Origin: an uncultured Prevotella sp.
GTDB lineage: Bacteria; Bacteroidota; Bacteroidia; Bacteroidales; Bacteroidaceae
Direction: 5' to 3'
DNA: 62,707 bases
NCBI GenBank assembly: GCA_900315695.1
Contig: ONAE01000016.1
Coordinates: 1-62,707 of the forward strand
Below the pieces are notes generated by a model that saw nothing but the letters and a program-made list of their open reading frames with translations, ran no database searches and was not told the origin of the DNA. The position numbers and the translations under genes are program-made. Every line of letters starts with the position of its first letter. The first letter of the stretch is position 1. Shown piece after piece: positions 26,402 to 36,475 of the stretch.

Positions 26402-27358
26402 ATGAGTGTAACGGAATTTATCCATCAAGATAAAAACGAAAGACGATTCTCTTTCGAGGTGCTCCCGCCACTGAAAGGTACGGGCACTGACAAATTGTTT
26501 GCCGACATCGACAAGCTGCGGGCGTTTGATCCTGCCTATATCAACATCACGACTCATCACTCCGAGTTTGTGTATAAGGAGTTGGAGAACGGGCAGTTTG
26601 AGCGTCAGCGCATCCGTCGTCGTCCTGGCACTGTGGCCATCGCCGCAGCCATCCAGCAGCGATACAACATCCCCGTACAGCCCCACGTGATCTGCAGCGG
26701 TGCCACCATCGAGGATATCGAGTATGAGCTGCTCGACTTGCAGTTTCTGGGTATCAGCGACGTGCTGTTGCTGCGTGGTGACAAGGCCAGGGAGGACAGC
26801 AGGTTTGTGCCCACCCCTGGGGGGCATGCGCATACCACTGACCTGATAAAGCAGGTGAAGCGCTTCAACGAGGGATTCTTTGCTGATGGCACCCCTATCA
26901 AGCGACCCGGCAAGGCGTTCGACTACGGTGTGGCCTGCTATCCTGAGAAGCATGAAGAGGCGCCCAACTTGGAGATGGACATGCAGTATCTGAAAGAGAA
27001 ACAGGATCTGGGAGCACAATATGCTGTGACCCAGTTGTTTTTTGATAATGAGAAATATTTCCAGTTTGTGGAAAGGGCTCGTAAGATGGGGATTACGATT
27101 CCCATCATTCCTGGCATCAAGCCGATGGCAAAGCTGAGCCAGTTGACGGTGGTGCCCAAGACCTTCCACTGCGACATTCCCGAGCCTTTGGCACGTGAGA
27201 TTGTGAAATGTAAGACGGATGAAGATGCACGTCAGTTGGGTATAGAGTGGACCATTGAGCAATGCCGAGAGCTTTATCAACACGGTATACAGAATATTCA
27301 TTTCTACACGGTATCGGCAGTGGATTCTGTCGTGGAAATAGTTAAGAAGTTAGGCTAA
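26402..27358 (+). CDS. metF: 5,10-methylenetetrahydrofolate reductase
   Basis: 318 residues, a full-length FAD-dependent barrel that makes 5-methyl-THF, the methyl donor for methionine synthase. FSFEVLPPLKG at the start, INITTHHS, QPHVICSG, VLLLRGDK and the C-terminal FYTVS are family blocks. The ATG at 26402 was chosen over an in-frame start at 26390 that overlaps the promoter. Its TAA is followed at once by the ATG of the next gene. It works in the same pathway as the MetH activation protein at 13704. Confidence 0.93.
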   Translation: MSVTEFIHQDKNERRFSFEVLPPLKGTGTDKLFADIDKLRAFDPAYINITTHHSEFVYKELENGQFERQRIRRRPGTVAIAAAIQQRYNIPVQPHVICSGATIEDIEYELLDLQFLGISDVLLLRGDKAREDSRFVPTPGGHAHTTDLIKQVKRFNEGFFADGTPIKRPGKAFDYGVACYPEKHEEAPNLEMDMQYLKEKQDLGAQYAVTQLFFDNEKYFQFVERARKMGITIPIIPGIKPMAKLSQLTVVPKTFHCDIPEPLAREIVKCKTDEDARQLGIEWTIEQCRELYQHGIQNIHFYTVSAVDSVVEIVKKLG

Positions 27359-28471
27359 ATGACTTTCAGCGAGGTAATCGGACAACAGGAAGTCCAGCAG
27401 CGACTAGTGAAGATGGTAGAGGAGAATCATCTGCCACACGCCATCATGCTCTGCGGACCTAACGGCAGCGGGAAGTTTGCACTGGCCACTGCCTTTGCCT
27501 GCTATCTGCTGGACGACGGGAAGCCCTCGTCGAAGGCGATGCTGGAGAAGCTGGAGCATCCTGACCTACACTTCACTTACCCCACCATCAAGCTGTCCTC
27601 GATGAGTGCCGACCACAAGCCTGTGAGTGACGATTTCGCCAAAGAGTGGCACGAGCTACTGATGCAGGGGACTTACTTCACGATGGAGACCTGGATGGAG
27701 GCGATGGGGGGAGAAAACCAGCAGGCCATCATCACTGCTGGCGAGAGCGACGACTTGGTTAGGAAATTGAACCTGAAGTCGAGCCAGGGAGGCTATAAGG
27801 TTAGTGTAATCTGGCTACCTGAACGCATGAACATAGAGTGTGCCAACAAACTGCTGAAACTCATCGAAGAGCCCCCGATGCAGACAATCTTCATCCTGGT
27901 ATGTGAGGAGCCCGACAGGTTGTTGGAGACCATCCGCAGTCGCGTACAGCGCATCGACGTGAAGCGTATCACTGAGGAAGAGATACAAGAGGCACTGGTC
28001 AGTCGCAGAGGCATCGACGTGGAGATGGCCCACCGCATCAGCCGACTGGCTAACGGCAACTGGCTGAAGGCGCTGGAGGAACTACAGGTAGGTTCTGAGA
28101 ACGAACTTTTCCTCGATATGTATATCATGCTGATGCGACTTGCCTATCAGCGTAAGATCAAGGATCTACGTAAATGGAGTGAACAGATGGCTGGTATGGG
28201 ACGCGAGAAACAGAAGCGCTGGCTCTCTTACTTCCTCAGGATGGCTAGAGAGAATTTCATGTATAACTTCCAGGAGCAGGAACTGGTGTATATGACTCAA
28301 CAGGAAGAGGACTTTGCAAGGAACTTCGCCCGTTTCGTGAACGAGAAGAACATCCTGCAGATGAACGACATGGCGAATCTCTGCATCCGCGACATCGGAC
28401 AGAACGCCAACGCCAAGATCGTGTTCTTCGACTTCGCCCTACAAATGATTGTACTTTTATTACAAAAATAG
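27359..28471 (+). CDS. holB: DNA polymerase III delta prime subunit-like ATPase
   Basis: 370 residues, AAA+ clamp-loader subunit. GQQEVQQRL and LCGPNGSGKFAL (a P-loop with Phe after GSGK) start the fold; KLIEEPPMQTIFILVCE and the SRVQRIDV block follow. It starts directly after the metF stop with no gap. Delta prime subunits often lack ATPase activity, but the P-loop lysine is present here. With dnaX at 17404, this gives a second clamp-loader gene in the window. Confidence 0.88.
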   Translation: MTFSEVIGQQEVQQRLVKMVEENHLPHAIMLCGPNGSGKFALATAFACYLLDDGKPSSKAMLEKLEHPDLHFTYPTIKLSSMSADHKPVSDDFAKEWHELLMQGTYFTMETWMEAMGGENQQAIITAGESDDLVRKLNLKSSQGGYKVSVIWLPERMNIECANKLLKLIEEPPMQTIFILVCEEPDRLLETIRSRVQRIDVKRITEEEIQEALVSRRGIDVEMAHRISRLANGNWLKALEELQVGSENELFLDMYIMLMRLAYQRKIKDLRKWSEQMAGMGREKQKRWLSYFLRMARENFMYNFQEQELVYMTQQEEDFARNFARFVNEKNILQMNDMANLCIRDIGQNANAKIVFFDFALQMIVLLLQK

Positions 28472-28473
28472 AT

Positions 28474-29631
28474 ATGACAGAAAAAACAAAGGAATTGCCC
28501 ATCAAGGTGGGATGTGACCGAGGCTTATGCCATCAGGCTGTAGGCAGACAGGATCGCCAGTTGAATACTTACGACTGGCTGGCTGACGTGCCTGGCAATC
28601 AGGACACGACTGACCTGGTGGAAGTGCAGTTCAAACATACCCGTAAGGGATATTACCATAACGTGAACAACCTCGAGTTGAAGAAAGGCGACATTGTGGC
28701 TGTAGAGGCCAGTCCTGGTCATGACATCGGTGTGGTGACACTCACCGGACGCTTGGTGAAGCTGCAGGTGAAGAAGGCCAACTTGAAGTCTGCCGACGAT
28801 ATCAAGCGCATCTACCGCATTGCCCGTCCTACGGATATGGATAAGTTTCGTGAGGCGAAAGCAAGGGAGCATGCCACGATGATCGAGAGCCGTCAGATAG
28901 CCAAGGGGCTCGGACTCGACATGAAGATCGGTGATGTGGAGTATCAGGGCGATGGCAACAAGGCCATTTTCTACTATATCGCTGATGAACGTGTGGACTT
29001 CCGTCAGCTAATCAAGGATTTGGCAGCAGCCTTCCACGTGCGCATCGAGATGAAGCAGATCGGTGCCCGTCAGGAGGCAGGTCGCATCGGCGGCACAGGT
29101 CCTTGCGGACGTGAGCTCTGCTGTGCTACATGGATGAAGAACTTCACCACCGTGAGCACCAACGCAGCCCGTTTCCAGGACATCTCACTCAACCCCCAAA
29201 AACTGGCCGGCATGTGCGCCAAACTGAAATGCTGTATGAACTACGAGGTGGATAACTACGTGGAAGCCGGCAAACGTCTGCCAGGCAAGGATATTATCCT
29301 GCAAACTCAGGACGCCGACTATTATCTGTTTAAATCGGATATCCTGGCGGGAATCGTGACTTACTCTACTGATAAGAACATCGCTGCCAATTTGGAAACG
29401 ATTACTGCTGAGCGCGCTAAGGAGGTGATTGAAATGAACCGTCGCGGCGAAAAGCCCGAATCGCTGCAGGAAGACGGTAACAAGAAAACAGAGGAGAAGC
29501 ATCATGTAGATCTGGCTGCTGGTGACATCAGCCGATTCGACCGCGCCAAGAAGAAAAAGAAAAAGAAGAGTAACAATAACCGTCCCAACAACCAGAAGAA
29601 AGAAGGCAAAGGCAGTAACCATGCGGAATAA
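28474..29631 (+). CDS. ricT: PSP1 domain protein, RicT/YaaT-like
   Basis: 385 residues. The PSP1 region (about 60-280) has the conserved cysteine sets GPCGRELCC and CAKLKCCMNYE, which in RicT/YaaT proteins help bind an iron-sulfur cluster. The last 60 residues are very basic, with a run of Lys and Asn. In Firmicutes RicT acts with RNase Y in mRNA processing; the role in Bacteroidota is not established. It starts 2 bp after holB and overlaps gldH by 11 bp. Confidence 0.85.
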   Translation: MTEKTKELPIKVGCDRGLCHQAVGRQDRQLNTYDWLADVPGNQDTTDLVEVQFKHTRKGYYHNVNNLELKKGDIVAVEASPGHDIGVVTLTGRLVKLQVKKANLKSADDIKRIYRIARPTDMDKFREAKAREHATMIESRQIAKGLGLDMKIGDVEYQGDGNKAIFYYIADERVDFRQLIKDLAAAFHVRIEMKQIGARQEAGRIGGTGPCGRELCCATWMKNFTTVSTNAARFQDISLNPQKLAGMCAKLKCCMNYEVDNYVEAGKRLPGKDIILQTQDADYYLFKSDILAGIVTYSTDKNIAANLETITAERAKEVIEMNRRGEKPESLQEDGNKKTEEKHHVDLAAGDISRFDRAKKKKKKKSNNNRPNNQKKEGKGSNHAE

Positions 29632-30088
29632 GCATTTCCTGACCATCTTGATCATGGCGGTGGCAGCACTCTTTACAGGCTGCAACCGCAGAACGGTTTT
29701 CAGCCACTATGAGCATGTGCCACAAGAAGGTTGGGAGAAGATCGATACGCTTTTCTTTGAGGTGCCACCAGTTAAGGATGGAGGCACCTATCAGGAATTG
29801 ATTGGCATCCGTACTGATATCAGTTTCCCGTTTCAGTCGATAGCTCTGAATGTTGCTCAGGACGTATTCCCCCAAGGCACTCACTCCCAAACCACTAAGA
29901 ACTGTGTGCTCTATGATGAGTCGGGTAAAGAGCGAGGCAATGGCATCAGCCGTTTCCAGCATGAGGTTTATCTCAAGGATATCCAACTGAACCAAGGTGA
30001 CTCTTTGCGTATTTATGTGACACACAACATGCGCCGTGAGATCATGTCGGGTGTGTCCGACATCGGCATCATCCTCAAAAAGAAATAA
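29621..30088 (+). CDS. gldH: Gliding-motility-type lipoprotein GldH
   Basis: 155 residues with a lipoprotein signal (FTGC, Cys about residue 20). SHYEHVPQEGWEK near the mature start and ISFPF, DSLRIYV and GVSDIGI blocks match GldH. In gliding flavobacteria it is needed for motility; non-gliding Prevotella also carry it, so its job here is unknown. The start codon lies within the end of ricT; the chosen ATG gives the signal peptide. Last gene of the metF run. Confidence 0.85.
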   Translation: MRNKHFLTILIMAVAALFTGCNRRTVFSHYEHVPQEGWEKIDTLFFEVPPVKDGGTYQELIGIRTDISFPFQSIALNVAQDVFPQGTHSQTTKNCVLYDESGKERGNGISRFQHEVYLKDIQLNQGDSLRIYVTHNMRREIMSGVSDIGIILKKK

Positions 30089-30105
30089 TCATTTAACGGA
30101 ATACG

Positions 30106-31575
30106 TCAGACACGTACCATATTCCTGCTGGCGTCAATACGCAGGAAAATGAACAGCAAGAACGTGAATCCCCACAACGACGAACCGCCATAGCTGAAGA
30201 ATGGCAAAGGAATTCCTATCACAGGTGTCAATCCTAACACCATTCCCACATTGATAAACACGTGGAATAGGAATATACTTAGCACACAATAGCCATAGAC
30301 ACGTCCAAAACGGTTGGGTTGTCGTTCTGACAGATAAATCAACCGTAGAATCAGGGCCAAGAACAGTAGCAATACGCTGGCAGAGCCCACAAACCCTTCT
30401 TCCTCACCTACGGTACAGAAGATGAAGTCGGTATCCTGCTCAGGTACAAACTTCAGTTTCGTCTGCGTACCATTCAGGAAGCCCTTACCTTCCAAACCGC
30501 CCGAGCCGATGGCAATCTCACTCTGATGCACATTATAACCAGCACCCTTCAAGTCCTCCTCCAAACCCAGCAACACGTTAATACGTACGCGCTGGTGTGG
30601 CTCCATCACATTGTTCAGCACATAGTCGGCCAGATTGAAGAAGATGACAGAACCAAGCGCAAACGTTGCAATCCACAGGTAATTACGAATACGGGTAGCC
30701 AAGGAACGCCACACGAGGAAACCTATTAGGAGTACACACACCAGCAGTTCGATATAGTACACATCGAACGGAATGACGAACAGCGAAAAGGCCATTACAA
30801 ATGATGCAACCCCTATGGAGACTAAGAGAATCCGCATAAAGTCCTTATGATCGTTGCAATACACACGCACCAAACCTGCAGAAAACAGTTGGATCAGCAA
30901 AAGTACCGAGAATTTTCCTACCGACGTAGGAGTATAGGCAATCATCGTATCGGCGAAACGGATACCCACCACGAAGTAGATAACCATCGCTACGCCTGTG
31001 AACAGGATACTGCCAGGCATGCCCTCACGATAGAACATCAGGAAGAAGGCCAGATAAACCAATGCAGAACCAGTCTCACGCTGTAGCACGATAAAGAGCA
31101 TCGGTACGATGATAACAGCTAAAGCTCCGGCAAAATGTTTCCATTTCTGAATGTCATAGCCGTATATACTCATCATTTTCGCCAACGCCAGTGCTGTTGC
31201 AAACTTCGCAAACTCCGCCGGTTGCAGGCGCAAAGGTCCTAACACTAGCCACGATCGCGAGCCTTTGATCGTATGCGGATTGAAGATGGTGCCAAACAAC
31301 AACAACAGCATCACGCCGAAGATGATAAAGGCAAACATGTCATAGTAGCGGTCGTCTAGCATCAGCAGGATGAAACCGAGGACTATCGATGTAGCAATCC
31401 ATACAATCTGCATGCCAGAACGCGTGTCAAGACTGAAAATATCAGTATCGCCATAAGAGTAACTGGCACCACAGACACTCACCCATCCGAACGAAAGCAG
31501 GGCCAAGTAGATGATAATCGTCCACCAGTCTATCGAGCGCAATACACCTTTTTCCTTACCTGTCTGTTGCACCAT
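30106..31575 (-). CDS. rodA: Rod-shape SEDS glycosyltransferase RodA
   Basis: 489 residues, about ten membrane helices. It polymerises lipid II glycan for cell elongation with PBP2. The QPAEFAKFATALALAK block, the TDFIFCTVGEE motif and the GIPLPFFSYGGSS end motif are intact. Its start overlaps the mrdA stop by 20 bases, so the two partners are coupled. It ends the morphogenesis operon and is convergent with gldH, 17 bp apart. Confidence 0.95.
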   Translation of the reverse strand: MVQQTGKEKGVLRSIDWWTIIIYLALLSFGWVSVCGASYSYGDTDIFSLDTRSGMQIVWIATSIVLGFILLMLDDRYYDMFAFIIFGVMLLLLFGTIFNPHTIKGSRSWLVLGPLRLQPAEFAKFATALALAKMMSIYGYDIQKWKHFAGALAVIIVPMLFIVLQRETGSALVYLAFFLMFYREGMPGSILFTGVAMVIYFVVGIRFADTMIAYTPTSVGKFSVLLLIQLFSAGLVRVYCNDHKDFMRILLVSIGVASFVMAFSLFVIPFDVYYIELLVCVLLIGFLVWRSLATRIRNYLWIATFALGSVIFFNLADYVLNNVMEPHQRVRINVLLGLEEDLKGAGYNVHQSEIAIGSGGLEGKGFLNGTQTKLKFVPEQDTDFIFCTVGEEEGFVGSASVLLLFLALILRLIYLSERQPNRFGRVYGYCVLSIFLFHVFINVGMVLGLTPVIGIPLPFFSYGGSSLWGFTFLLFIFLRIDASRNMVRV

Positions 31576-33409
31576 ACGCTATTCGTCTCTCCTGTATATT
31601 CTTTGCTTTAGCCTCTGAGGCTTCTGAAAGCTTGCCCTTGAGGTATTGTTCCATAATCAGGCCACCGATAGGTACACCATAGGTAGCACCCCAGCCACCA
31701 TTCTCTACATACACCGCTACGGCTATCTTGGGATTGTCCATTGGTGCAAAACCCATAAACACAGAGTGGTCATGCCCTCGGTTCTGGGCTGTACCCGTCT
31801 TACCACAGGCCATAAAGTCATACCTGTTAAGCTCATGACACGTACCCCCCATCACGGATGAACGCATACCTTGCACCACATAGTCGTAAGCCTCACGGGA
31901 GGCCTTCGTATAATGACGACGGGTAAATGCCGTATCGAGTGGTTCACCCTGCACCTTTCTTACCACGTGAGGTACATAATAATAACCTCTGTTGGCAATC
32001 GTGGCTCCAAGGTTAGCAATCTGTAACGGCGTGGCATTTACCTCACCCTGTCCGATGGCAATTGAGATCACCGTCAGACCATTCCAGGATCCTTTATAGG
32101 CCTTATCGTAAAAGTTTGCATTCGGAATCAGACCACGTTTCTCACCAGGCAGATCGATACCCAAACGATAGCCAAAACCCATACTAACCATATAGTCGCG
32201 CCAGGTGTCCATCGCCTTCTGAACAGTACCGTATTTTGTGATATTCTGATTGATCATGTGATAGAGTCCCCAGCAGAAGAAACCGTTACAAGAGGTACTC
32301 AGGGCAGGAACTAACGGCAGCGGAGCAGCATGTCCGTGACAACCTACACGCAGACCTTTGAAGACGAAACCACGATAACAGGGGTACTGGGTGGTGGGAG
32401 TGATGACACCTTCCGTCAGGAACGTTAGTCCCTGTGTCGTCTTAAACGTAGATCCTGGCGGATACTGACCCATGATACTACGGTTCAACAATGGCTTCCA
32501 CACGTCCAGACTCAGCATACGATGATTCTTAGAGCGCTGACGCCCCACCATCATACGGGGATCGTATGAAGGCGACGACACCATACAGAGCACCTCACCC
32601 GTAGTGGGTTCGATAGCAACGATGCTACCAATCTTACCTTCTAACAATCTTTCACCCAGCAGTTGAAGGTTCAAGTCAATACCCAGTGTCAGGTTCTTAC
32701 CAGGCTGGGCACGCTGATCAAACTCACCATTACGGTAACGCCCCTGAATTCGTCCATGAGCGTCACGCAACAGAATCTGGATACCTTTCACGCCACGAAG
32801 CTCCTTCTCATAATACCGTTCAATACCAAGTTTACCGATATAGTCACCAGGCTGATAATAATCATCCTCCTCAATATCGGCAGGTGACACCTCAGCCACA
32901 TCACCCAGTACATGAGCAGCTATTGGATATTGATATTGGCGCACTGTTCGTTTCTGGGCATAGAAACCTGGGAAACGGAACATCTTCTCCTGAAAAATAC
33001 TAAAGTCCTGATCGGAGAGCTGACTCATAAAGAGCTGTTGTGTATAGCGCGAATAACCGGGGTTCTTATTGCGGTCTTTCATGGTTGCCATACGCATATC
33101 GAACTCTTCCTTGGAGATACCCAAGGTCTGGCAGAACTCCATCGTGTCCAGGCGGTTGCGAGCCTCATTCATCACCACCATAATATCGTATGACGGCTGA
33201 TTGAACACTATCAGTTTGCCGTGACGATCATAGATGTTTCCACGCGAAGGATATTCGATTTTCTTGAGGAAAGCATTAGAGTCGGCACTTTTCTTGTAGT
33301 CAACGCTGGTGATCTGCAGCGTAAACAAACGGATAATATAGATGACCACAATCAGAATGGCCACCCCGCCAATCACATAATGCCTGTATTCAAACTCTGT
33401 TTTCCTCAC
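31556..33409 (-). CDS. mrdA: Penicillin-binding protein 2
   Basis: 617 residues, an inner-membrane anchored D,D-transpeptidase of the elongasome. One N-terminal helix (about 12-30), the dimerisation domain, then the transpeptidase with STFK (PPGSTFKT), the SCN triad and KTG (GKTGTAQN). It overlaps mreD upstream by four bases and rodA downstream by 20. All catalytic residues are present. Confidence 0.96.
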   Translation of the reverse strand: MRKTEFEYRHYVIGGVAILIVVIYIIRLFTLQITSVDYKKSADSNAFLKKIEYPSRGNIYDRHGKLIVFNQPSYDIMVVMNEARNRLDTMEFCQTLGISKEEFDMRMATMKDRNKNPGYSRYTQQLFMSQLSDQDFSIFQEKMFRFPGFYAQKRTVRQYQYPIAAHVLGDVAEVSPADIEEDDYYQPGDYIGKLGIERYYEKELRGVKGIQILLRDAHGRIQGRYRNGEFDQRAQPGKNLTLGIDLNLQLLGERLLEGKIGSIVAIEPTTGEVLCMVSSPSYDPRMMVGRQRSKNHRMLSLDVWKPLLNRSIMGQYPPGSTFKTTQGLTFLTEGVITPTTQYPCYRGFVFKGLRVGCHGHAAPLPLVPALSTSCNGFFCWGLYHMINQNITKYGTVQKAMDTWRDYMVSMGFGYRLGIDLPGEKRGLIPNANFYDKAYKGSWNGLTVISIAIGQGEVNATPLQIANLGATIANRGYYYVPHVVRKVQGEPLDTAFTRRHYTKASREAYDYVVQGMRSSVMGGTCHELNRYDFMACGKTGTAQNRGHDHSVFMGFAPMDNPKIAVAVYVENGGWGATYGVPIGGLIMEQYLKGKLSEASEAKAKNIQERRIAYGATDR

Positions 33410-33900
33410 TTCGAACGAACACCTTCAATTGCCAAGATCATCACCAGCGTCAGCAAAGCGCTTCCAAGTGCACGCAAGCTCCATAGCTGCCAGTCAAAGA
33501 AAGAGAACGACTCAAGGGCAAAGAACAAGACGCAATAGAGCACCACCAGCGTAGTACAAAAGAATGAGAATTTTCCGAAGCCTAATGAGGCTGCTGATGC
33601 CTGCATGTTATCACCAGCATCTCGAGGTGCCAGGAACTGCAGCAAATAGGGCTGAAGCATGGCAATCAGCGTCATGCAGCCTGCTGCCATTCCCGCTGTA
33701 TTGGCGAAGATGTCGATCAGCAAGCCCAGACCGAAACTCGATGTCAGCACCACCCATTTCGGTGTGTCCATACTGAATGTTAGCACGAAATAGACATACA
33801 GTAAAGGAGTTGCTATCTGGAACAGATGGATATGATTCAGTATCAGCACCTGTACTAGAAGAAGCACCACAAACATGAAGATTCGGTTAACTGTCTCCAT
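33406..33900 (-). CDS. mreD: Rod shape-determining protein MreD
   Basis: 164 residues with about five membrane helices and the TFSMDTPKW and GLLIDIFANTAG region typical of Bacteroidota MreD. It lies between mreC (5 bp gap) and mrdA (4 bp overlap), which supports the call because the sequence alone is weakly conserved. Confidence 0.88.
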   Translation of the reverse strand: METVNRIFMFVVLLLVQVLILNHIHLFQIATPLLYVYFVLTFSMDTPKWVVLTSSFGLGLLIDIFANTAGMAAGCMTLIAMLQPYLLQFLAPRDAGDNMQASAASLGFGKFSFFCTTLVVLYCVLFFALESFSFFDWQLWSLRALGSALLTLVMILAIEGVRSK

Positions 33901-33905
33901 TGTCT

Positions 33906-34775
33906 TTATTCTCTGTTAATCACATTGATAGAGTCACGAGCTGCCTGTAACAATGCAGCACGCTCGGCTATACTCCTGTCACTAATCACACACACATCAC
34001 GCAAGCAGCTGAAGTCGGTACTCAAACGCACCTTCAATTTAAACGACAGACCATCACGTGAGTTATAAGCCTGCTCAATCTTTCCCACCAGTACACCAGA
34101 GGGGAAGATAGACGAATAACCGCTGGTTACCACCCAGTCGCCAAGTTTGAACTTGGCATGACGTGGTACATCCTCCACATAAGCTACAGCAGGATCTTCA
34201 CCATACCAGTGCAGATAACCGAAATAGCCTGTATTACGGATGGCACAACTGATACTCGACGCACCTGCATTGAGCACAGGTACCACCACGGCATAATGGT
34301 CGGACACGAGGGATACCACACCTACGACACCATTGCCACAGGCCACGCCCATGTCGGTCTCAACACCATCCGCACGACCCTTATCAATCGTCATCAGGTT
34401 ATCTGGCTTACTTACGGAATTATCCACCACTTTGGCAGGGATGGGGTTGAACTGACTCAAGAATGCCAGTTCCTGACGCTCCAGAGCGGATGTATCCTTG
34501 ATCGCCTCCTTATAAAGCCGACGTAACTGATCATTCTGACGCTCCAGATAGTAGTTACGCAAGGTCAACTCTTCATTGGCCTTGCCATACGTCATAAAAG
34601 CCAGGAAATCGCTCTCCCACTCATAGATCTTTCCCACCACGACATTCGATGACGAAAGCCAAACACTTCCGTGATAGCTGTTGTATTGAAACAACAGAAC
34701 ACCACTGATTATTTCCAAAAAGATGAAAATAAACCAGTGATGATATGTCTTCAGGAAATCCAGCAGGTTGCGCAT
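33906..34775 (-). CDS. mreC: Rod shape-determining protein MreC
   Basis: 289 residues: a membrane helix (about 12-30), a coiled coil (about 65-95) and the periplasmic beta domain with ACGNGVVGVVS, TSGYSSIFPSGV and GKIEQ motifs. It links MreB to PBP2 and RodA. It starts 13 bp after mreB. Confidence 0.93.
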   Translation of the reverse strand: MRNLLDFLKTYHHWFIFIFLEIISGVLLFQYNSYHGSVWLSSSNVVVGKIYEWESDFLAFMTYGKANEELTLRNYYLERQNDQLRRLYKEAIKDTSALERQELAFLSQFNPIPAKVVDNSVSKPDNLMTIDKGRADGVETDMGVACGNGVVGVVSLVSDHYAVVVPVLNAGASSISCAIRNTGYFGYLHWYGEDPAVAYVEDVPRHAKFKLGDWVVTSGYSSIFPSGVLVGKIEQAYNSRDGLSFKLKVRLSTDFSCLRDVCVISDRSIAERAALLQAARDSINVINRE

Positions 34776-34788
34776 TCCCTATGGTGTT

Positions 34789-35811
34789 TTATCGCATCAG
34801 GAAATTGAAACGATCGATGTTCTTGAGAGCAATTCCTGCACCCATAGCCACACAACGGAGGGGATCCTCTGGCACGTGGAACGGAATGTGCATCTTATCC
34901 TCAAGACGCTTGTCAAGACCACGCAGCAAAGCACCACCGCCAGCCAGATAGATACCGTTCTTTACGATATCAGCATACAACTCTGGAGGTGTATTCTCAA
35001 GGGCTGAGAGCACAGCGTTCTCAATCTTCGAAACGGTCTTGTCCAGACAGTGGGCAATCTCCTGGTAGCATACAGGCACTTCCATTGGCAGTGCAGTAAT
35101 GCGGTTAGGACCATGCACGATGAAGTCCTCAGGGCCCTCATCGCCAAGATCTGTCAGGGCAGAACCCACATTAATCTTAATACGCTCAGCCATACGCTCA
35201 GATACTTTCACGTTATGCTGGCGATACATATACTCCTGAATATCGGCAGTCAGGTCGTCACCTGCCACACGGATAGAGTTATTCGACACAATACCACCCA
35301 GTGAGATAACGGCGATCTCGGTAGAACCACCACCGATATCTACGATCATATTACCCTCTGGTGCATCCACATCAATACCGATACCAATAGCAGCAGCCAT
35401 TGGCTCAAAGATCAGGTAGATATCACGCCCGTTGGCATGTTCGGCAGAATCACGCACGGCACGCAGCTCCACTTCAGTAGAACCAGAAGGAACGCCAATC
35501 ACCATACGGAGTGACGGAGAGAACAGGCGGTTACCCACATGCACCATCTTAATCAGTCCACGCATCATCTGCTCACAGGCAGAGAAGTCGGCAATCACAC
35601 CATCACGCAACGGACGGATGGTACGGATGTTCTCATGTGTCTTTTCATACATCATCTTGGCCTCGTTACCAACTGCAATCATCTTGTCGGTACGACGGTC
35701 TAACGCAATCACAGAGGGCTCGTCAACCACAATCTTATCATCACTGATAATAATGGTATTGGCAGTACCCAGATCGATTGCAATGTCCTGAACAAAACTA
35801 AAAAATCCCAT
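34789..35811 (-). CDS. mreB: Rod shape-determining protein MreB (bacterial actin)
   Basis: 340 residues. Actin-fold motifs are IAIDLGTANT (phosphate 1), MIVDIGGGSTEIAVIS (phosphate 2) and the adenosine motif GIYLAGGGALLRG. It polymerises on the membrane and guides the elongation machinery. It lies 27 bp after the purH(N) stop; no promoter box is seen in that gap, so it is probably read from the purH(N) promoter. Confidence 0.97.
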   Translation of the reverse strand: MGFFSFVQDIAIDLGTANTIIISDDKIVVDEPSVIALDRRTDKMIAVGNEAKMMYEKTHENIRTIRPLRDGVIADFSACEQMMRGLIKMVHVGNRLFSPSLRMVIGVPSGSTEVELRAVRDSAEHANGRDIYLIFEPMAAAIGIGIDVDAPEGNMIVDIGGGSTEIAVISLGGIVSNNSIRVAGDDLTADIQEYMYRQHNVKVSERMAERIKINVGSALTDLGDEGPEDFIVHGPNRITALPMEVPVCYQEIAHCLDKTVSKIENAVLSALENTPPELYADIVKNGIYLAGGGALLRGLDKRLEDKMHIPFHVPEDPLRCVAMGAGIALKNIDRFNFLMR

Positions 35812-35838
35812 CTAATATTTTTGTTTAATCTTGAATAT

Positions 35839-36435
35839 TTAATGCTTCTCAAACCAAGCATTGATAGCTGTGTCGTAGTGTGAGCTCACGCCAAAAGCAC
35901 GGGTGGCAAACATACGGCGATCCTCTATATCAGTCTGGGCACCCTTCTGATTCAGGATATCCAGCAGCACACTATATTCAGCTTTAGAGGGTATGATCAC
36001 CACATCCTTGAAATTCTTCGCACCTGCACGGATCAGTGAGATACCACCAATATCTATCTTTTCGATGATATCTGCTTCAGAAGCACCACTGGCAACTGTC
36101 TGCTCAAAGGGATAGAGATCCACAATGACGAGGTCAATCTCAGGAATCTCATACTGCTTCATCTGTTCGATGTCGCCTTCATTCTCACGACGCGCCAGAA
36201 TGCCGCCGAACACTTTCGGATGCAGGGTCTTCACACGTCCACCGAGGATAGAAGGATAAGTGGTGACATCCTCTACCTTCTGGCACTCGTAACCCAGCGA
36301 CTCGATAAACTGTTGGGTACCACCAGTTGACAGGAACTTCACGCCCTCCTCGTTGAGTTTCTTGAGGAGCTCGTCAAGACCATCCTTGTGAAATACAGAA
36401 ACCAAAGCGGTCTTAATTTTCTTACTTTCAGCCAT
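35839..36435 (-). CDS. purH: Standalone IMP cyclohydrolase domain (N-terminal half of PurH)
   Basis: 198 residues matching only the MGS-like IMP cyclohydrolase domain of PurH, which is usually about 510-530 residues with an AICAR transformylase. FLSTGGTQQFIE, GGRVKTLHPKVFGGIL, VDLYPFEQ and EKIDIGGISLIRAGAKN are intact. The gene ends cleanly with a TAA, 27 bp before mreB, and no transformylase remnant follows, so it looks like a real split. It should convert FAICAR to IMP, with the transformylase encoded elsewhere. It heads the mreBCD-mrdA-rodA operon. Confidence 0.88.
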   Translation of the reverse strand: MAESKKIKTALVSVFHKDGLDELLKKLNEEGVKFLSTGGTQQFIESLGYECQKVEDVTTYPSILGGRVKTLHPKVFGGILARRENEGDIEQMKQYEIPEIDLVIVDLYPFEQTVASGASEADIIEKIDIGGISLIRAGAKNFKDVVIIPSKAEYSVLLDILNQKGAQTDIEDRRMFATRAFGVSSHYDTAINAWFEKH

Positions 36436-36475
36436 TTTCTTGTTATAACGTTATAATAAATGCATAATTCGCGTG

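Noticed and set aside
26378-27301. Long open frame antisense to metF (about 307 codons)
   Set aside because: It mirrors the metF codons, matches no family and has no ribosome site; the metF protein is clearly conserved.
35839-36435. Calling the short purH a truncated pseudogene
   Set aside because: The domain boundary is clean, all cyclohydrolase motifs are present and no transformylase debris follows.
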